Origin: Campanula takesimana
Taxonomy: Eukaryota; Streptophyta; Magnoliopsida; Asterales; Campanulaceae
Direction: 5' to 3'
Length of the DNA stretch: 64,000 nt
Assembly: GCA_026119855.1 (NCBI GenBank)
Contig: JAOWBW010002536.1
Coordinates: 1-64,000 of the forward strand
The position numbers were made by a program, and so were the translations under genes. Positions 1 through 10,883 of this stretch are shown one piece after another. Numbering within the stretch: the stretch's first letter is position 1; every line of letters begins with the position of its first letter. The notes beneath the pieces were generated by a model, which did not search any database, was not told where the DNA came from, and saw nothing but the letters and a program-made list of their open reading frames with translations.

Positions 1-240
1 CCACCTATCATCTCGTGTATATGTACCGTGATGACTCGTGTATGCACACGAGATGTCTCGTGTACATATACACGATATGAGTACGAGATGTCCTCGGTAT
101 TTTTTTTATATGTACACGTGATGACTCGGGTATGCACACGAGATGTCTCGTGTACATATGCACGATATGAATGATGTCTCGTGTACATATACACGAGATT
201 GTAGATGACATCTGTGTATACTTACACGAAATACTGTCTG
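1..240. repeat. Palindromic TCTCGTGT/ACACGAGA array, left copy
   Basis: Short inverted and direct copies of CTCGTGTA..TACACGAG follow each other with irregular spacers. The same motif recurs at 17,310-17,730 and 20,755-20,915. These are therefore three arrays of one palindromic motif around the MULE-OTU and PMD genes, which suggests subterminal repeats of a large Mutator-like element. The array runs off the window edge, so its true end is not seen. Confidence 0.75.
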
Positions 241-472
241 AACCTTCATTTTCACAACCCAACAGCAAAAGCAAACAAGAAACAGAACTAGAACTGAAAT
301 TTATTCTTATATGATAGCACATTTCCACAAAACAGTGGGAGGGACCAATAGACCATTACACATATACTATCGCCAAATTGTATACGAAATAAAAGTGTTA
401 ACAAGGCTTGTGCATATAATTCAAACATCAAAACATCCAAACATTCATACAAACTTGATAATTCAAAAACCA
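241..472. other. Non-coding stretch, no gene seen
   Basis: AT-rich sequence lying downstream of the last OTU exon, which is read on the minus strand. It is likely the 3' UTR or flank of the MULE gene. No repeat structure or convincing ORF is visible. Confidence 0.4.
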
Positions 473-659
473 TTACACTATACTATCCCCTACGTAATCT
501 TCTCTTCTTGCATCGTTTTTTTGATCCTGATCATAGAGTTCATTGAATGCTGCTATCCTATCTCGGTATTGGAGGATCAGTTGACTTGCGCTTATCACAG
601 TGTTCCCTCCAAGTGTTCGGTGGTGGTGGTATTGGTAATCATTGCCTGACATGTGCAAG
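473..659 (-). pseudogene. Last exon of the MULE-OTU gene (decayed)
   Basis: A minus-strand open stretch ends at a stop at 473. It follows a good 3' splice acceptor (TTTTGCAG at 660-667 on the minus strand) and encodes a tail with a run QYRDRIAAFNEL. That run resembles the C-terminal segment that follows the OTU domain in plant MULE-linked OTU proteins (from memory of the family). The intron 660-787 begins GTATGA and is AT-rich. The reading frame does not join cleanly to the exon at 788-1,012, consistent with frameshift decay. Assignment rests on position and weak similarity. Confidence 0.45.
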
Positions 660-787
660 CTGCAAAAGTAATAACAGTTAAATACAACGAATTTAAGTAA
701 GACAATTAAATATAACTAATATAGATGAGACAGTTAAGTATAACGAATTAAATAATATTGTTAAATTTAACGAATTAAGTATCATAC

Positions 788-1012
788 CAATATAAAATGG
801 TTTGTCACTTGTCCCACCACAACTGTGTTATCGGTGGTCCTACTCCTGCTGGTACAGTCACTGGAAGGCATAAGTTGCCACCGCTAGCCGAGTACGAAAT
901 GAACGCCACATTATACCTCGTGGGCAATGATGTGCCCAAGATCTGGGAGCTCCATCCAATAAGTATTGTCCGGCGTCGCTGGACATACATAGCAATCTCC
1001 TACGTAAAGTTC
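788..1012 (-). pseudogene. OTU-like protease domain, C-terminal part, split by a retrotransposon
   Basis: The minus strand encodes WMELPDLGHIIA and, in shifted frames, YNVAFISY and TNHFIL. These match the order of conserved C-terminal blocks of plant OTU-like cysteine proteases: WM.MPDMGHIIA, then YNVV, then the block with the catalytic His (NHF). At least two frameshifts separate the blocks, so this is not translatable as it stands. The other half of the domain is 13.8 kb away at 14,813-15,263. The two parts become contiguous if the Sirevirus at 1,013-14,807 and one copy of its AGTTC target duplication are removed. OTU proteases cleave ubiquitin-type conjugates; whether this copy ever did is unknown. 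Confidence 0.7.
1008..1012. repeat. Target-site duplication AGTTC of Sirevirus 1 (left)
   Basis: AGTTC immediately precedes TGTTG at 1,013. The same five bases follow the other LTR at 14,808-14,812. Five-base duplications are usual for Copia integrases. Confidence 0.95.
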
Positions 1013-2468
1013 TGTTGTCCAGAGGGCAACAAGGGTATAGAACCGCTAGAGGGGGGGGGGGTGAATAGCGGTCCGAAACTTTTCGAAATACCCTTAAAAT
1101 CAACCGAGTACTTATCAGTTTGGCCAACTGCGGTTCAAGGCACAAGAACCGAACTGATAAAATGCACAGCGGAGTTTGCGGTTTGGCCAAATAGGTTAGT
1201 TAAAGAGTTTGGAAGTTTGACTCGGGTTGAGAAAACACTATGATGCAACAGAATAGTTAAACTTAAAGTTTAAAGGAAAACACAATTCATCTTTCAAGTC
1301 ATTTCGTATATGGAAACAAGTTCAAGACCACAAACAAGAAAGATAAATATCAAGACAGAAAATAAAGATCAAACACACAAATTGAAGAGGTTCGTTCTTA
1401 AATGAACTACGTCCTCTACCTAGATGGTTAGTCTAGGATTTTCTAATAGCTATAAGACTTGTATTAATTTAGAGGAGGTTTTACAAGATAAATCTAAACT
1501 CTAAACAATGAGTCTAACCTAAGCTATAATAACAACCGGTGTTTTCGAAGTATATAATCTATATGATCATATAAATCGGGTGTGTGTGTGAAAAGAAATC
1601 AAATGCTCTAAGTATCTAAATGATGGTGGAGCAAATAGAATTCTTTCTGTGTAAAGGCTAAGTATGAGTGGTTGTTAGGCTTGAAGCTTTGATGAAGAAC
1701 TGGGTTTGCAATGGAGATGGTTGAAGATATGAATATCTGGGTTTAACTCTTCAAAGCAAACTTGAATACTTGGGAATGAATCTCTTGAAGCTCAGCAACC
1801 TTCATTGTTGAATAGTGAAGGCTATTTATAGGCAGAGCACCCTTGTGACGTTGGGTAAAGATTTGAATCAAATCTGAAGGGTACAGTGCTGTCGAAATCC
1901 CATTGGTTGAGCTGTCATTTTCGTCCTTGGTTTTGTCTTGTAGTCCTAGGTAGTTGTTGCACCACTACCTGACAATTGTCCTTTGTTGCAGAAAGGACTA
2001 ACGGTAAACAATTTAAACTGATGGACAAACCGACATTCCTTGCAGAAACTCCAAGTTAACTTAGAGTTATTTTGACATGACATAACAACATCCTTATACT
2101 GTCAATAAGGGAATGTTTGTCTAAGGAATAAATGACATCTCTTTAATTCTTCAATAACTGCTCTGCGGTTTCACCAAGCATAGGGCGGTTTGAAGAATGG
2201 TCTTGATGTGCGGTTTCATCAAACATGCAAACTGCGGTTTGATGAGAATGAAGAGCTCCATGCTGGCATTCTTAAAATGATGGCTTGAAGCACTAAACCG
2301 CTAATGATACAACCGAACAATACTCAGCCTTGAAAACAAAAAATCTAGAAATGGACTTATCTAAAAATTGAAGTAGAACTTCATTACATGCGGTCCTAAA
2401 GTCCATAAAAAGACACGTGGAATGGATCAATCAAATTAAGGTGGGTGCACTAACAATGAATCCTAACA
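1013..2468 (-). repeat. 3' LTR of Sirevirus 1
   Basis: Starts TGTTG and, read on the plus strand, ends CCTAACA. It is near-identical to 13,349-14,807. Differences seen include the G-run length near 1,050, one missing C near 1,848 and a few substitutions in the last 300 bases. It contains several GCGGTTT motifs (AAACCGC on the element's strand). Confidence 0.95.
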
Positions 2469-2482
2469 ATCTCCCCCTATTT
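2469..2482 (-). promoter_or_regulatory. Polypurine tract of Sirevirus 1
   Basis: On the element's strand AAATAGGGGGAGAT abuts the 3' LTR. This is the usual primer for plus-strand DNA synthesis. Sirevirus 2 has the identical tract at 61,653-61,666. Confidence 0.9.
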
Positions 2483-2945
2483 GATTGATGCCATTACCAC
2501 ACTATGATAATAGCAAAACATTGTACTTGGTAAGAACATGTCAGAAATAAATTTCATGAAATTGCATGTCCCAAGTCAATGCACACACTATGCTAGATCA
2601 TAGATTTCTAATCTATCAAAAATAAAGGAAATGAATAAGAGATAGAAAAGAAATACATTCAGATGCATAAAGAATGATATGATTTTGAGGATCAGAAATG
2701 CATGTTTAAACTGAATGTTTAAAACACAATGCACTTAAAGGTATTTTCATGATGAATGTAGTGCATGAGGTTTTAAGAAATACAAGCATTGTTTCACAAA
2801 CAAGCAGTTTGAATAAACAAGTTTTGGAAACAGAATGCTATGCAGTCATTCTCATTATAATTCAATCATAAAGGATAGTAACTTACAATGTATGAATTAC
2901 AAGAGATACCAAAAAGAAAGACTAAGAAAAGAGGTCTAGTCTACT
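2483..2945 (-). other. 3' non-coding region of Sirevirus 1
   Basis: No ORF. The part next to the polypurine tract matches, at many positions, the equivalent part of Sirevirus 2 (about 61,540-61,650). Examples are GTGCATTGACTTGGG and ACCAAGTACAATG. This conservation outside coding DNA suggests a cis-acting role. Confidence 0.6.
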
Positions 2946-5900
2946 TCATCTGCAAACAGAACCCCTTGCAGCAGCAGCATCATCTGCGGTTTGGTTCTGA
3001 ACGGTTTGAGCATCTTGAGCAGCTTGTTCTTGTGCAATTTGAACATTAACAGCGGGAGCGGTCTGATCAACATTTCTAGAACCGGATCCACGGGTGGTTT
3101 CAAAAAAAAAGTCAGCTGCACGAAGCCGAACTTCAGTCGGTTCATCAATCTTCAATTCAATTGCAGCGGTTTGTTTGACAAGTTTCCCGGTTCTATGAAG
3201 TATAAGCTCAGAAGAATCAAGCGCATGCTGGGCCAGAATATCCAGTTTCTCAACAACAGATTGAAGTGAAGCATCAACGGCTTGAAACTTTAAGTTGCAA
3301 AGATCATTGTTGGTTCTGACAAGATCTTGAAGGGCCAGTTGATTTTCCAAGATTAAGTTCAGTCTCTCATCTAGCTGTTGTTGGCTGACCTATCTTCAAA
3401 TCTCTCATTTACTCTCTCCCCCTTAATGGCATCAAGATCAGATTGAATGGTGAGGAGATGAGTGTCAAACCGAGAAGTGGCGGTTTGTTGATGAAATTGA
3501 ATATTTCTAACCGCATCTATCAAATCGGCGGTTGAAGCATGAAGAGGTAGAATTGGATAGGAAGGAATGAAGAGGGCGGTTCATCAGAAGGAGTATAGGG
3601 AGGGATGTGCTCATCACTGGAATTATCATCATCAGAAATTTGGATGGCATCATCAGATTGATGGGAGGAAGAAGGCATCTTGGCTTTACTTTTCAACAGA
3701 ATGTGTGCCTCTTCTAAGGTTTCACCCATAGAGATCCTAAGGGCGGTTTCAAGCTCAATGGGATCAAAGAGGGGAAAAGAATGAATAGGGATAATTGCAG
3801 TTTGAGGAGGTGAAGAAGGAAGAAGAGGAAATCTCAAATAATCATCATTTAAAAGAATGGAAGGTGAAGGCACAAATCTCCAATTCAACATAGGAGGATA
3901 GGCTCTAGCAGTTAATTGTAGAAAGAATTGACTAGCAAGAGTGGGATCCATGAGTACCTGATCGGCAATCTCACCCATCACTTTTCTGCAACTGAAAGAA
4001 TTAAGTGTTCAACTGCGGCTTCCATCTCATCCTTGGGAAAGATAGCAAAAGGGTTAGGGCGGCCAGCCTTCAAGAATCTAGCTTCGGCTTTGGCGGCGGC
4101 ACGAGCATGGGCTCCAGCCCTTCTTTCCCTAGAGGTTTCAGTTTTGAACCGCTTCAAATATTTTGCTAAGTCAGCAGCATTCTTTCGTTTCTTTGTCTTC
4201 GGTTTAATGAATGAAACCGATGTCTGTGGAGATAGCTGAACTGGCGGCTGAGAGAGAGGTTGAGCTTGAGTAATAGCCAGCGGTTGAACTGAAGGAAGAG
4301 GCAGTGGTTGAACCGACACAGAAGTAGATGGCAAAACCGGAGTTGGAGCATAAGGTAAATCAGGAGATGAAGAGGGAGTATGCTCAGGTGAATCAAAGTC
4401 CAACTTTCTTTTAAGTGAAGGAGGAGAGACCTCAACCATCATTGGGTCAATGCCTGCCTTCCTCATCTCAGCTCTTTCTCTTAGCTCTCTTGCAAAAGCT
4501 CCTTCAAGAGGTGAGTGATCTCTTTATAGTCAGCCTCACTGAAGTCAATAGCGCCTGGTGGCCTTGACTGCCAATGCTCTACATAATCACTTTTCTTCAC
4601 CAACTTCCTCTTCTTCTTTGGCGGTTGAACCTCAAGAACTTCAACATCTTGCTCAGGTTCACCAAGTGCCTCAGACATATCAGTCTGCTCAGGCAATGCT
4701 GCAGCCTCAAACTCATTGGTTTGCTCAGGCTGAACCACAATGGTAGATACAGCGGTTTGTTCAACTAGAACCGCATCCTCAGACACTTCGGTCTGCTCAG
4801 GATCGGTTTGAGAGGAAGGTTTAAGGTTTGGGAAGGCTTTGAAAATTTCAGCCAACTGTTCTTCAGAGAATTGAACAGATGGCGGTTTAGAAGTAGAAGG
4901 TTTAGGAGGAGAAGGGATAGGAAGAAAAAGATGAGGTGAGGGATAAGTTCTGGAATGGATTTTGCCTTGGTGGCTTTAAGAGAGGAGGCATCCTTAGCAA
5001 AATTTAAGGATTTCTCCACATTTTGATGTACTGGAGAGAGGGGTTTAACTTGAGGTTTGGGAATAGAAGGTTTAGAAGGCGGTTTTGAAAGAGTAGGAGA
5101 TAGTCTGATGGGGAAAAAGAGGTTGAAGAAGATGAAGGTTTAGATGACGGTTTGGATAAGGGTTTGGAAGGCGGTTTGGATAGGTTTGCTTTTGTAATAA
5201 CCGAAGGGATTTGAGCAGTTCCCTTTCTTTTCATTGGAGCGGCGGTTTCCTTGGGACGAGCCGCAGGTATAGACCGAGCTGCAGGCTCCCCCTCAACCGC
5301 AGGCTCCCCCTCAGCCTGTACCGCGGTTTGAGCTAAATGACTTAACCCCAGTCGGTTTAGAGTGGCAGTTTGACCTTCATTTCTTAGCAGCGTAGCATGG
5401 GCTTGATCAGCAATGGCACCAGCATACGGTTTCCCTGATTTGTTGAGCCGAGCTTCAGGAAATGGGCCACGTTCGGCTTCAGGAAGAGGGTCCTCATTCC
5501 AAACAGTTTGAGCAAACCGCCATCCAAAGGTTGTTCTGAAGGTATCAAGTCTTGACAGTCCAAAGATAGATTTTTCACTAGGATCCAACCAATAGTCCTT
5601 GTGTTCAGTAGAGAACTTGAAAATGGCAGTATCTTGATGCAAGAACTTTGTCAGCAACCTGCAATGAGTTCTGACCTTGGATTTTCCAGCGGCTTTAGCA
5701 GCATGGAGGCGGTTTAGAGCATTTATAATCTCCTTCATCACAACCTTGGGCCAGTGCAGTTTCTTCCCTTTAAGAATGGCCACACAGTAAGCATACTGTT
5801 CACTTGTAAAGTTGTTGTGGTTTCCATTCTTGCACATAACTCCAGAATCTACCAGTTCACAAAGATGAGCCATCACCTCTCCAAAGTCCTTTTTGGAGGA

Positions 5901-6977
5901 ATTCTTGGTGGAGAAAGAGTTAACTCCAATCAGCTCCATTGTAGTATTGCTTAGAAGTTCCGGTTTTATCCCCATAACTCCAGAGTTCTCAAGACCAGCT
6001 AGAACTGCAATCTTGGAAGCGGTTAGGATCACTTCTTTGCCACAGACGGTGGACTTGATAGCATCTTCAAATTTAATTTCACCGGATTCCAGATCCCTTA
6101 TCGGTTCTCCTCTTACATCTAGTAATTCAGCCTTCGTGGAGATCCCATTCTCAAAGAATTCGGCGCAGATAATAGTAACAAACTGCGGTTCATCCATAAG
6201 AAACAGAGGTAGCAGTTTAGCATCATTCAACAGTTTGAGGAGCTTCCTTCCAACTGCATCTTGTTTAAGTTCATTCTCAAGAATCCTAGAACCGGGAACA
6301 AAGTTTGAGGGATCCTGAAAGACATTCTTAGTTAGAAATAATTTAAAGAATGATAGTTTGAATCCTTAAGCAAACCGCGGTTTGATTAAGTACTACAAAC
6401 TATAACAAGGAATCCTAACAATGAAAACAGGCGGTTCAAGGAGAGTAAGGGTAAAAATGTAAAAACAAAGAATGAAGGAATAGTGAAGGCAAAATGATCA
6501 AAGAGGGAAAATTTTGAAAAAGAGTTTGAATGCATGAAGAACACGAAGAACAGAGTATGAATATGCAAAACAAAATCTTAACCAAAATATGGAAAAATTA
6601 TATCAAAATGATCACAGAGAGTAGATTCTAACAAAGTTCTAAATAAACTAAGACAAATAACAACACATGAACCCAGAATCTGCAAAATTTCGCAAGAACA
6701 CCAAATAACCCCAAAATTGATTTTGCTCAAAATTGAACACAAATCTTAAAACAAAGTAATCAATCAGTGTATACAAGTAAATGCGAACACAAACCAACCA
6801 AGAAATTGAAGAAAAAGCATAAAATGATCAAAGGAAGATGAACAAGCTTTTAAGCTTCAACAATGGCGGATAAGTGAGATATACTGAGTTAGGGTTCAGA
6901 ATTTCATACCATATCAGGCTTCGATGGTTTGGATGATGTAGAAGAAGAAGCAAGATCAATTGATTTCTTGGTGCCAT
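2946..6977 (-). pseudogene. Accessory (env-position) gene of Sirevirus 1, with intron, frameshifted
   Basis: A long minus-strand gene lies between pol and the 3' LTR. Exon 1 is 6,910-6,977 (ATGGCACCA start, GTATGA donor). The intron is 6,315-6,909, with TTCTAACTAAG and TTTCAG near its 3' end. Exon 2 starts at 6,314 and is open to about 5,100. Its first 230 or so residues include NFVPG, CKNGNHNNF and LHWPKVV, matching SFIPG, CKSGNHGNF and LNWPKIL in Sirevirus 2. Further pieces in shifted frames are 4,481-4,855 (with PPKKKRKLVKK, a nuclear-localisation-type signal), 3,978-4,466 (basic, Pro/Ser-rich), 3,520-3,981 and 2,946-3,350 (helical tail). Exon 1 itself appears one base short. Several frameshifts make it a pseudogene. 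Function is unknown; the position is that of the env-like gene in other Sireviruses, but I see no signal peptide or transmembrane segment, which argues against an envelope protein. Confidence 0.75.
6315..6909 (-). other. Predicted intron in the Sirevirus 1 accessory gene
   Basis: Donor GTATGA and acceptor TTTCAG flank 595 AT-rich bases with no open frame shared with the exons. The exon 2 start gives residues that align with the homologous start after the intron of Sirevirus 2. That is why I place the junction here. Confidence 0.7.
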
Positions 6978-7568
6978 AGAAAATTTTGTTTAAGTAAGAA
7001 AATTTAGTGAGAACAGAGAGAGAGAAGGATGAATGCGTACAGAGGAGAGAGAGGGGTTTTTGCTAAAAAGAGTAAGAAGGTAAAAAGATAAATTGAAAAA
7101 TGGTTTGTCTTTATACTCAATTAACCACCTCGGGTAGTGGAGCGGGCATGACGGCTAAGGAAACTCAACCGTCAGTGTACCTGTCGATTCACATTTAATG
7201 CGGCAGAGATAATTGCAAAAAGGTCCTTAATGAATGAAGTGACATAAAGTAGGGACTAAAATGCAATTTCATACCTGAGCAGTTTTGCGTAAACCGACTT
7301 ACCTTTTCCTTATTATCGGTTTTGGTGAAACCGATATCTTTCAGATCTATATTCGGTTTCAGTAGAGAAAACCGAAACCTTGCTTTGACAATTCGGTTTG
7401 GATAAAACTGAAATTGTTCTACTTGACTCTTCGGTTTGAGTGGAATCTTTAGCCGAACCATCTTGTTGCGGTTTTGTCTATTGAACCGCAAACTATTTGC
7501 ATTTTCTTAATAGAGCCAAAATACTTGACAAATATTATTAGAACAAGAATAAATAGGCATGAATTATA
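6978..7568 (-). promoter_or_regulatory. Internal promoter and leader of the Sirevirus 1 accessory gene
   Basis: On the minus strand TATAAAG (7,109-7,115) lies about 130 bases upstream of the exon 1 ATG. A CT-rich leader (CTCTCTCTCC type) lies between them, as in plant RNA polymerase II promoters. Further upstream, 7,300-7,470, is a dense cluster of CGGTTT motifs just after the pol stop. Sirevirus 2 has the same order: pol stop, motif cluster, TATA, CT-rich leader, ATGGCACCA. Promoter activity is inferred, not shown. Confidence 0.6.
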
Positions 7569-10500
7569 TTAAGTAAGTTCCAGCATACCCATTTCTCCTC
7601 GTAGATGAAAGAACCTAGAATTTTCGAGCGGTTTGGTGAGAATATCTGCAATTTGATCGTCGGTTCCCACCTTTGCTAGGAAAATGTTCTTCTTTTCAAC
7701 ATGATCTTTGAGGAAATGATATCTTATGTCAATGTGCTTGATTTTTGAGTGTTGTACTGGATTGTTGGAGATTGATATAGCTGCAGTACTATCACAGTAG
7801 ATAGGGCAGTTTTTCTCAAATACTTCATAGTCTTCCAACTGCTGTTTCATCCAGAGAATTTGAGAGCAACAGCTTCCAGCCGCAATGTATTCAGCTTCAG
7901 CGGTTGAGACTGAAACCGATGCTTGTTTCTTGCTGGACCATGATACAAGCCGGGTTCCAAGGAACTGACAAGTACCACTTGTGCTCTTTCTGCTTATCTT
8001 ACATGCTGCAAAGTCAGCATCTGAATAACCTAATAGATCAAATGAAGATTCTTTGGAGTACCAAAGTCCAAGGTTAACAGATCCACATAAATATCTAATA
8101 ATTCTTTTAACAGCAATAAGATGAGATTCTCTAGGGTCAGCTTGAAATCTAGCACAAACACAAACACTGAACATGATATCTGGCCTACTAGCAGTTAAGT
8201 AAAGTAAAGAACCAATCATACCTCGGTAGAGAGTCTGATCAACTTTCTTACCTCGTTCATCTTGATCCAAACTGCAGGCCTTTTGCATTGGGGTATCAAC
8301 TGGCTTAGCGGTTTCAAGCCCAAATTTCTTGATCAAATCTTTGGTATATTTGGCTTGGTTGATAAAAATTCCATCATGACATTGCTTGATTTGGAGTCCA
8401 AGAAAGAATGTCAACTCTCCCATCATACTCATCTCAAATTTACCTTTCATAAGCTTCTCAAACTTAACACACATAGTCTCATTAGTAGAACCGAAAATAA
8501 TATCATCAACATATATTTGAACTAATAATGAATGACCTTTGTGTTTAGCAATAAATAGGGTTGTATCAATTTTACCTCTAGAGAAGCCTTGTTCAATAAG
8601 AAATTTAGATAGAGTGTCATACCATGCTCTTGGAGCTTGTTTGAGTCCATACAAGGCCTTCTTGAGCTTGAAGACATGATTGGGATATTTGTTGTCTTCA
8701 AATCCTGGCGGTTGAGCTACATAAACTTCTTCTTGTAGTTCACCATTCAGAAATGCACTCTTCACATCCATTTGATATAACTTGAATTTCTTGAAGGAGG
8801 CATAGGCCAGGAACAATCTAATGGCTTCAAGTCTGGCTACAGGTGCAAAGGTTTCATCATAATCAATCCCTTCTTCTTGCCTATAACCTTGAGCAACCAA
8901 CCTTGCTTTGTTTCTTGTAATGGTACCATTTTCATCCATCTTATTTCTGTATACCCATTTTGTTCCAATTACAGTGTGATCTCTGGGCCTTGGAACTAGA
9001 GTCCAAACTCTGCATCTTTCAAACTGATTAAGCTCTTCTTGCATTGCAGCTACCCAACTTGGATCACTTAGAGCTTCATCTACCTTCTTCGGTTCCATCG
9101 AGATATCAGTGCGGTTGAGAACAAACTGTGGTTATCTCTATGTGTTAAGCTTCCTCTTGTTTGAATACCAGAACTGATAGGACCTATAACATTAGTTGTT
9201 GGATGGTCTCTATGCTCATTGATTTCTGGAGGGAGGTCATCATGAACCACTATTTCTTGAAGATTTTCCAGAGGAGGCTCTTCTTGATATTCATTGAAAT
9301 CTTCATTGAAGGTGATGTTGGGAACTGGATCAACGGTTTGAATGGGATCAGAAGAATGCGGTTCTACAGCAACACCTTCGGTTTGATTTGGAGCGGCTGG
9401 AGAACCTGATGGAGCGGTTTGAGTAGGTTGGTCATTTGCGGTTGCACGATTAGGTAAGATGTACCTGTCTCAAAACCACTGAAATCATCAGCAACATTTG
9501 GAGCCATATGTGGCTCAAGAAGATTATGTTCATCAAATGTAACATGGACTGACTCTACAATTTTTAAAGATGTCTTATTGAAACAACGAAAAGCTTTGGA
9601 GTGTTTTGAATAACCAACAAAAATACCTTCATCGGCCTTAGCATCAAATTTACCTCGATACTCTTTGCCATTGTACAAGATGTAGCACTTGCATCCAAAT
9701 ATCTTGAAGAAGGCAATGTTAGGTGATCTGCCTCTCCACAATTCATAAGGAGTCTTATTGTGAACTTTGATGATTAGGGAGCGGTTCTGGTGAAACATGC
9801 GGTATTGATGGCTTCGGCCCAGAAGTATTTGGGAAGCTTTGCTTCTGCAATCATTGTCTTCCCGGCTTCAATCAAAGTCCTGTTCTTTCTTTCTACAACT
9901 CCATTCTGTTGTGGAACCCCAGCGGCAGAGAAGTTATGATCAATTCCATGATCATCACAATATTGAGCAACACCATTGTTTGTAAATTCGGTTCCATTAT
10001 CTGAACGCACGGCAACAATGTCATCCAATTTTTGAGTTTGGAGCTGTCTAAAGAGAGCGGTTACGATGCCATAAGTATCATCTTTAGAGGCCATCATTTC
10101 CACCCATGTATATCTTGAATAATCATCAACCACCACAAGTGTATAGCGGTTTCCTCCAATACTGGCGGTTGGGACAGGTCCAAATAAATCCATGTGCAGC
10201 AATTGCAAACAGCGGTTCGTTGAAGGTGCGGTTTTACTAGGAAATGACTGTTTGGGCTGCTTTCCAAGCTGGCATGCTTTGCACTTTTCATCATGATGGT
10301 CAGCCACTTTGGGTAGTCCTTTTACTAGACCATCCCTGTGCAGTTTTTGCTAGATACTTGAAGTTCAAGTGGCTGAGCCGCTTATGCCATAACCAGCTGC
10401 TTTCACTTATGTTTTTGGCTACAAAACAGAGGTCAGCAATAGAAACAATATTACTCAAATCTATCATATAAACATCACCTGTTCTGTTGCCAGTCAGTAG

Positions 10501-10845
10501 AGTGACTTCAGAGGAAGCATCTTTGATATAACAGTTAGTTGATGTGAAGATGCAGTTCATTCCTTTGTCACAAAACTGAGATATGGAGAGAAGGTTGTGC
10601 TTGAGTCCTTCTACTAATGACACATTTTCAATAGTCACCTTTCCTCGTTTGATTGCTCCATATCCTACTGTTTCTCCTTTCTTGTTGTTACCAAACACTA
10701 CTGGGGGACCTTTCATTTGGATGAAACTGCAGAGTAGTTCGGAATCTCCAGTCATGTGTCGTGAGCATCCACTATCCAAATACCAGAGATCCTTCTTCTT
10801 CTTCGCGGTTCCAGCCATAAAACATGAAATCTGAAAAATAAACAT
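7569..10845 (-). pseudogene. pol: pol of Sirevirus 1 (protease, integrase, RT, RNase H), frameshifted
   Basis: Copia-order polyprotein in four pieces. Piece 10,300-10,845 has the protease site YLDSGCSRHMTG and the start of the GAG-pre-integrase domain. Piece 9,774-10,307 has the integrase zinc-binding end (CKACQLGK) and the core D,D,E residues within LHMDLFGPV, SDNGTEF and GVVERKNRTL. Piece 9,364-9,798 is the integrase C-terminal part. Piece 7,569-9,098 (509 residues) is RT with YVDDIIFG and RNase H with YSDADFAAC and TAEAEYIAAGS. Successive pieces are in different frames, so at least three frameshifts disrupt the polyprotein. The RT/RNase H piece is otherwise intact. Confidence 0.92.
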
Positions 10846-10883
10846 GAAAGGTTTTGGTCCCCCTTATTCCTTGGGTCCTAGGG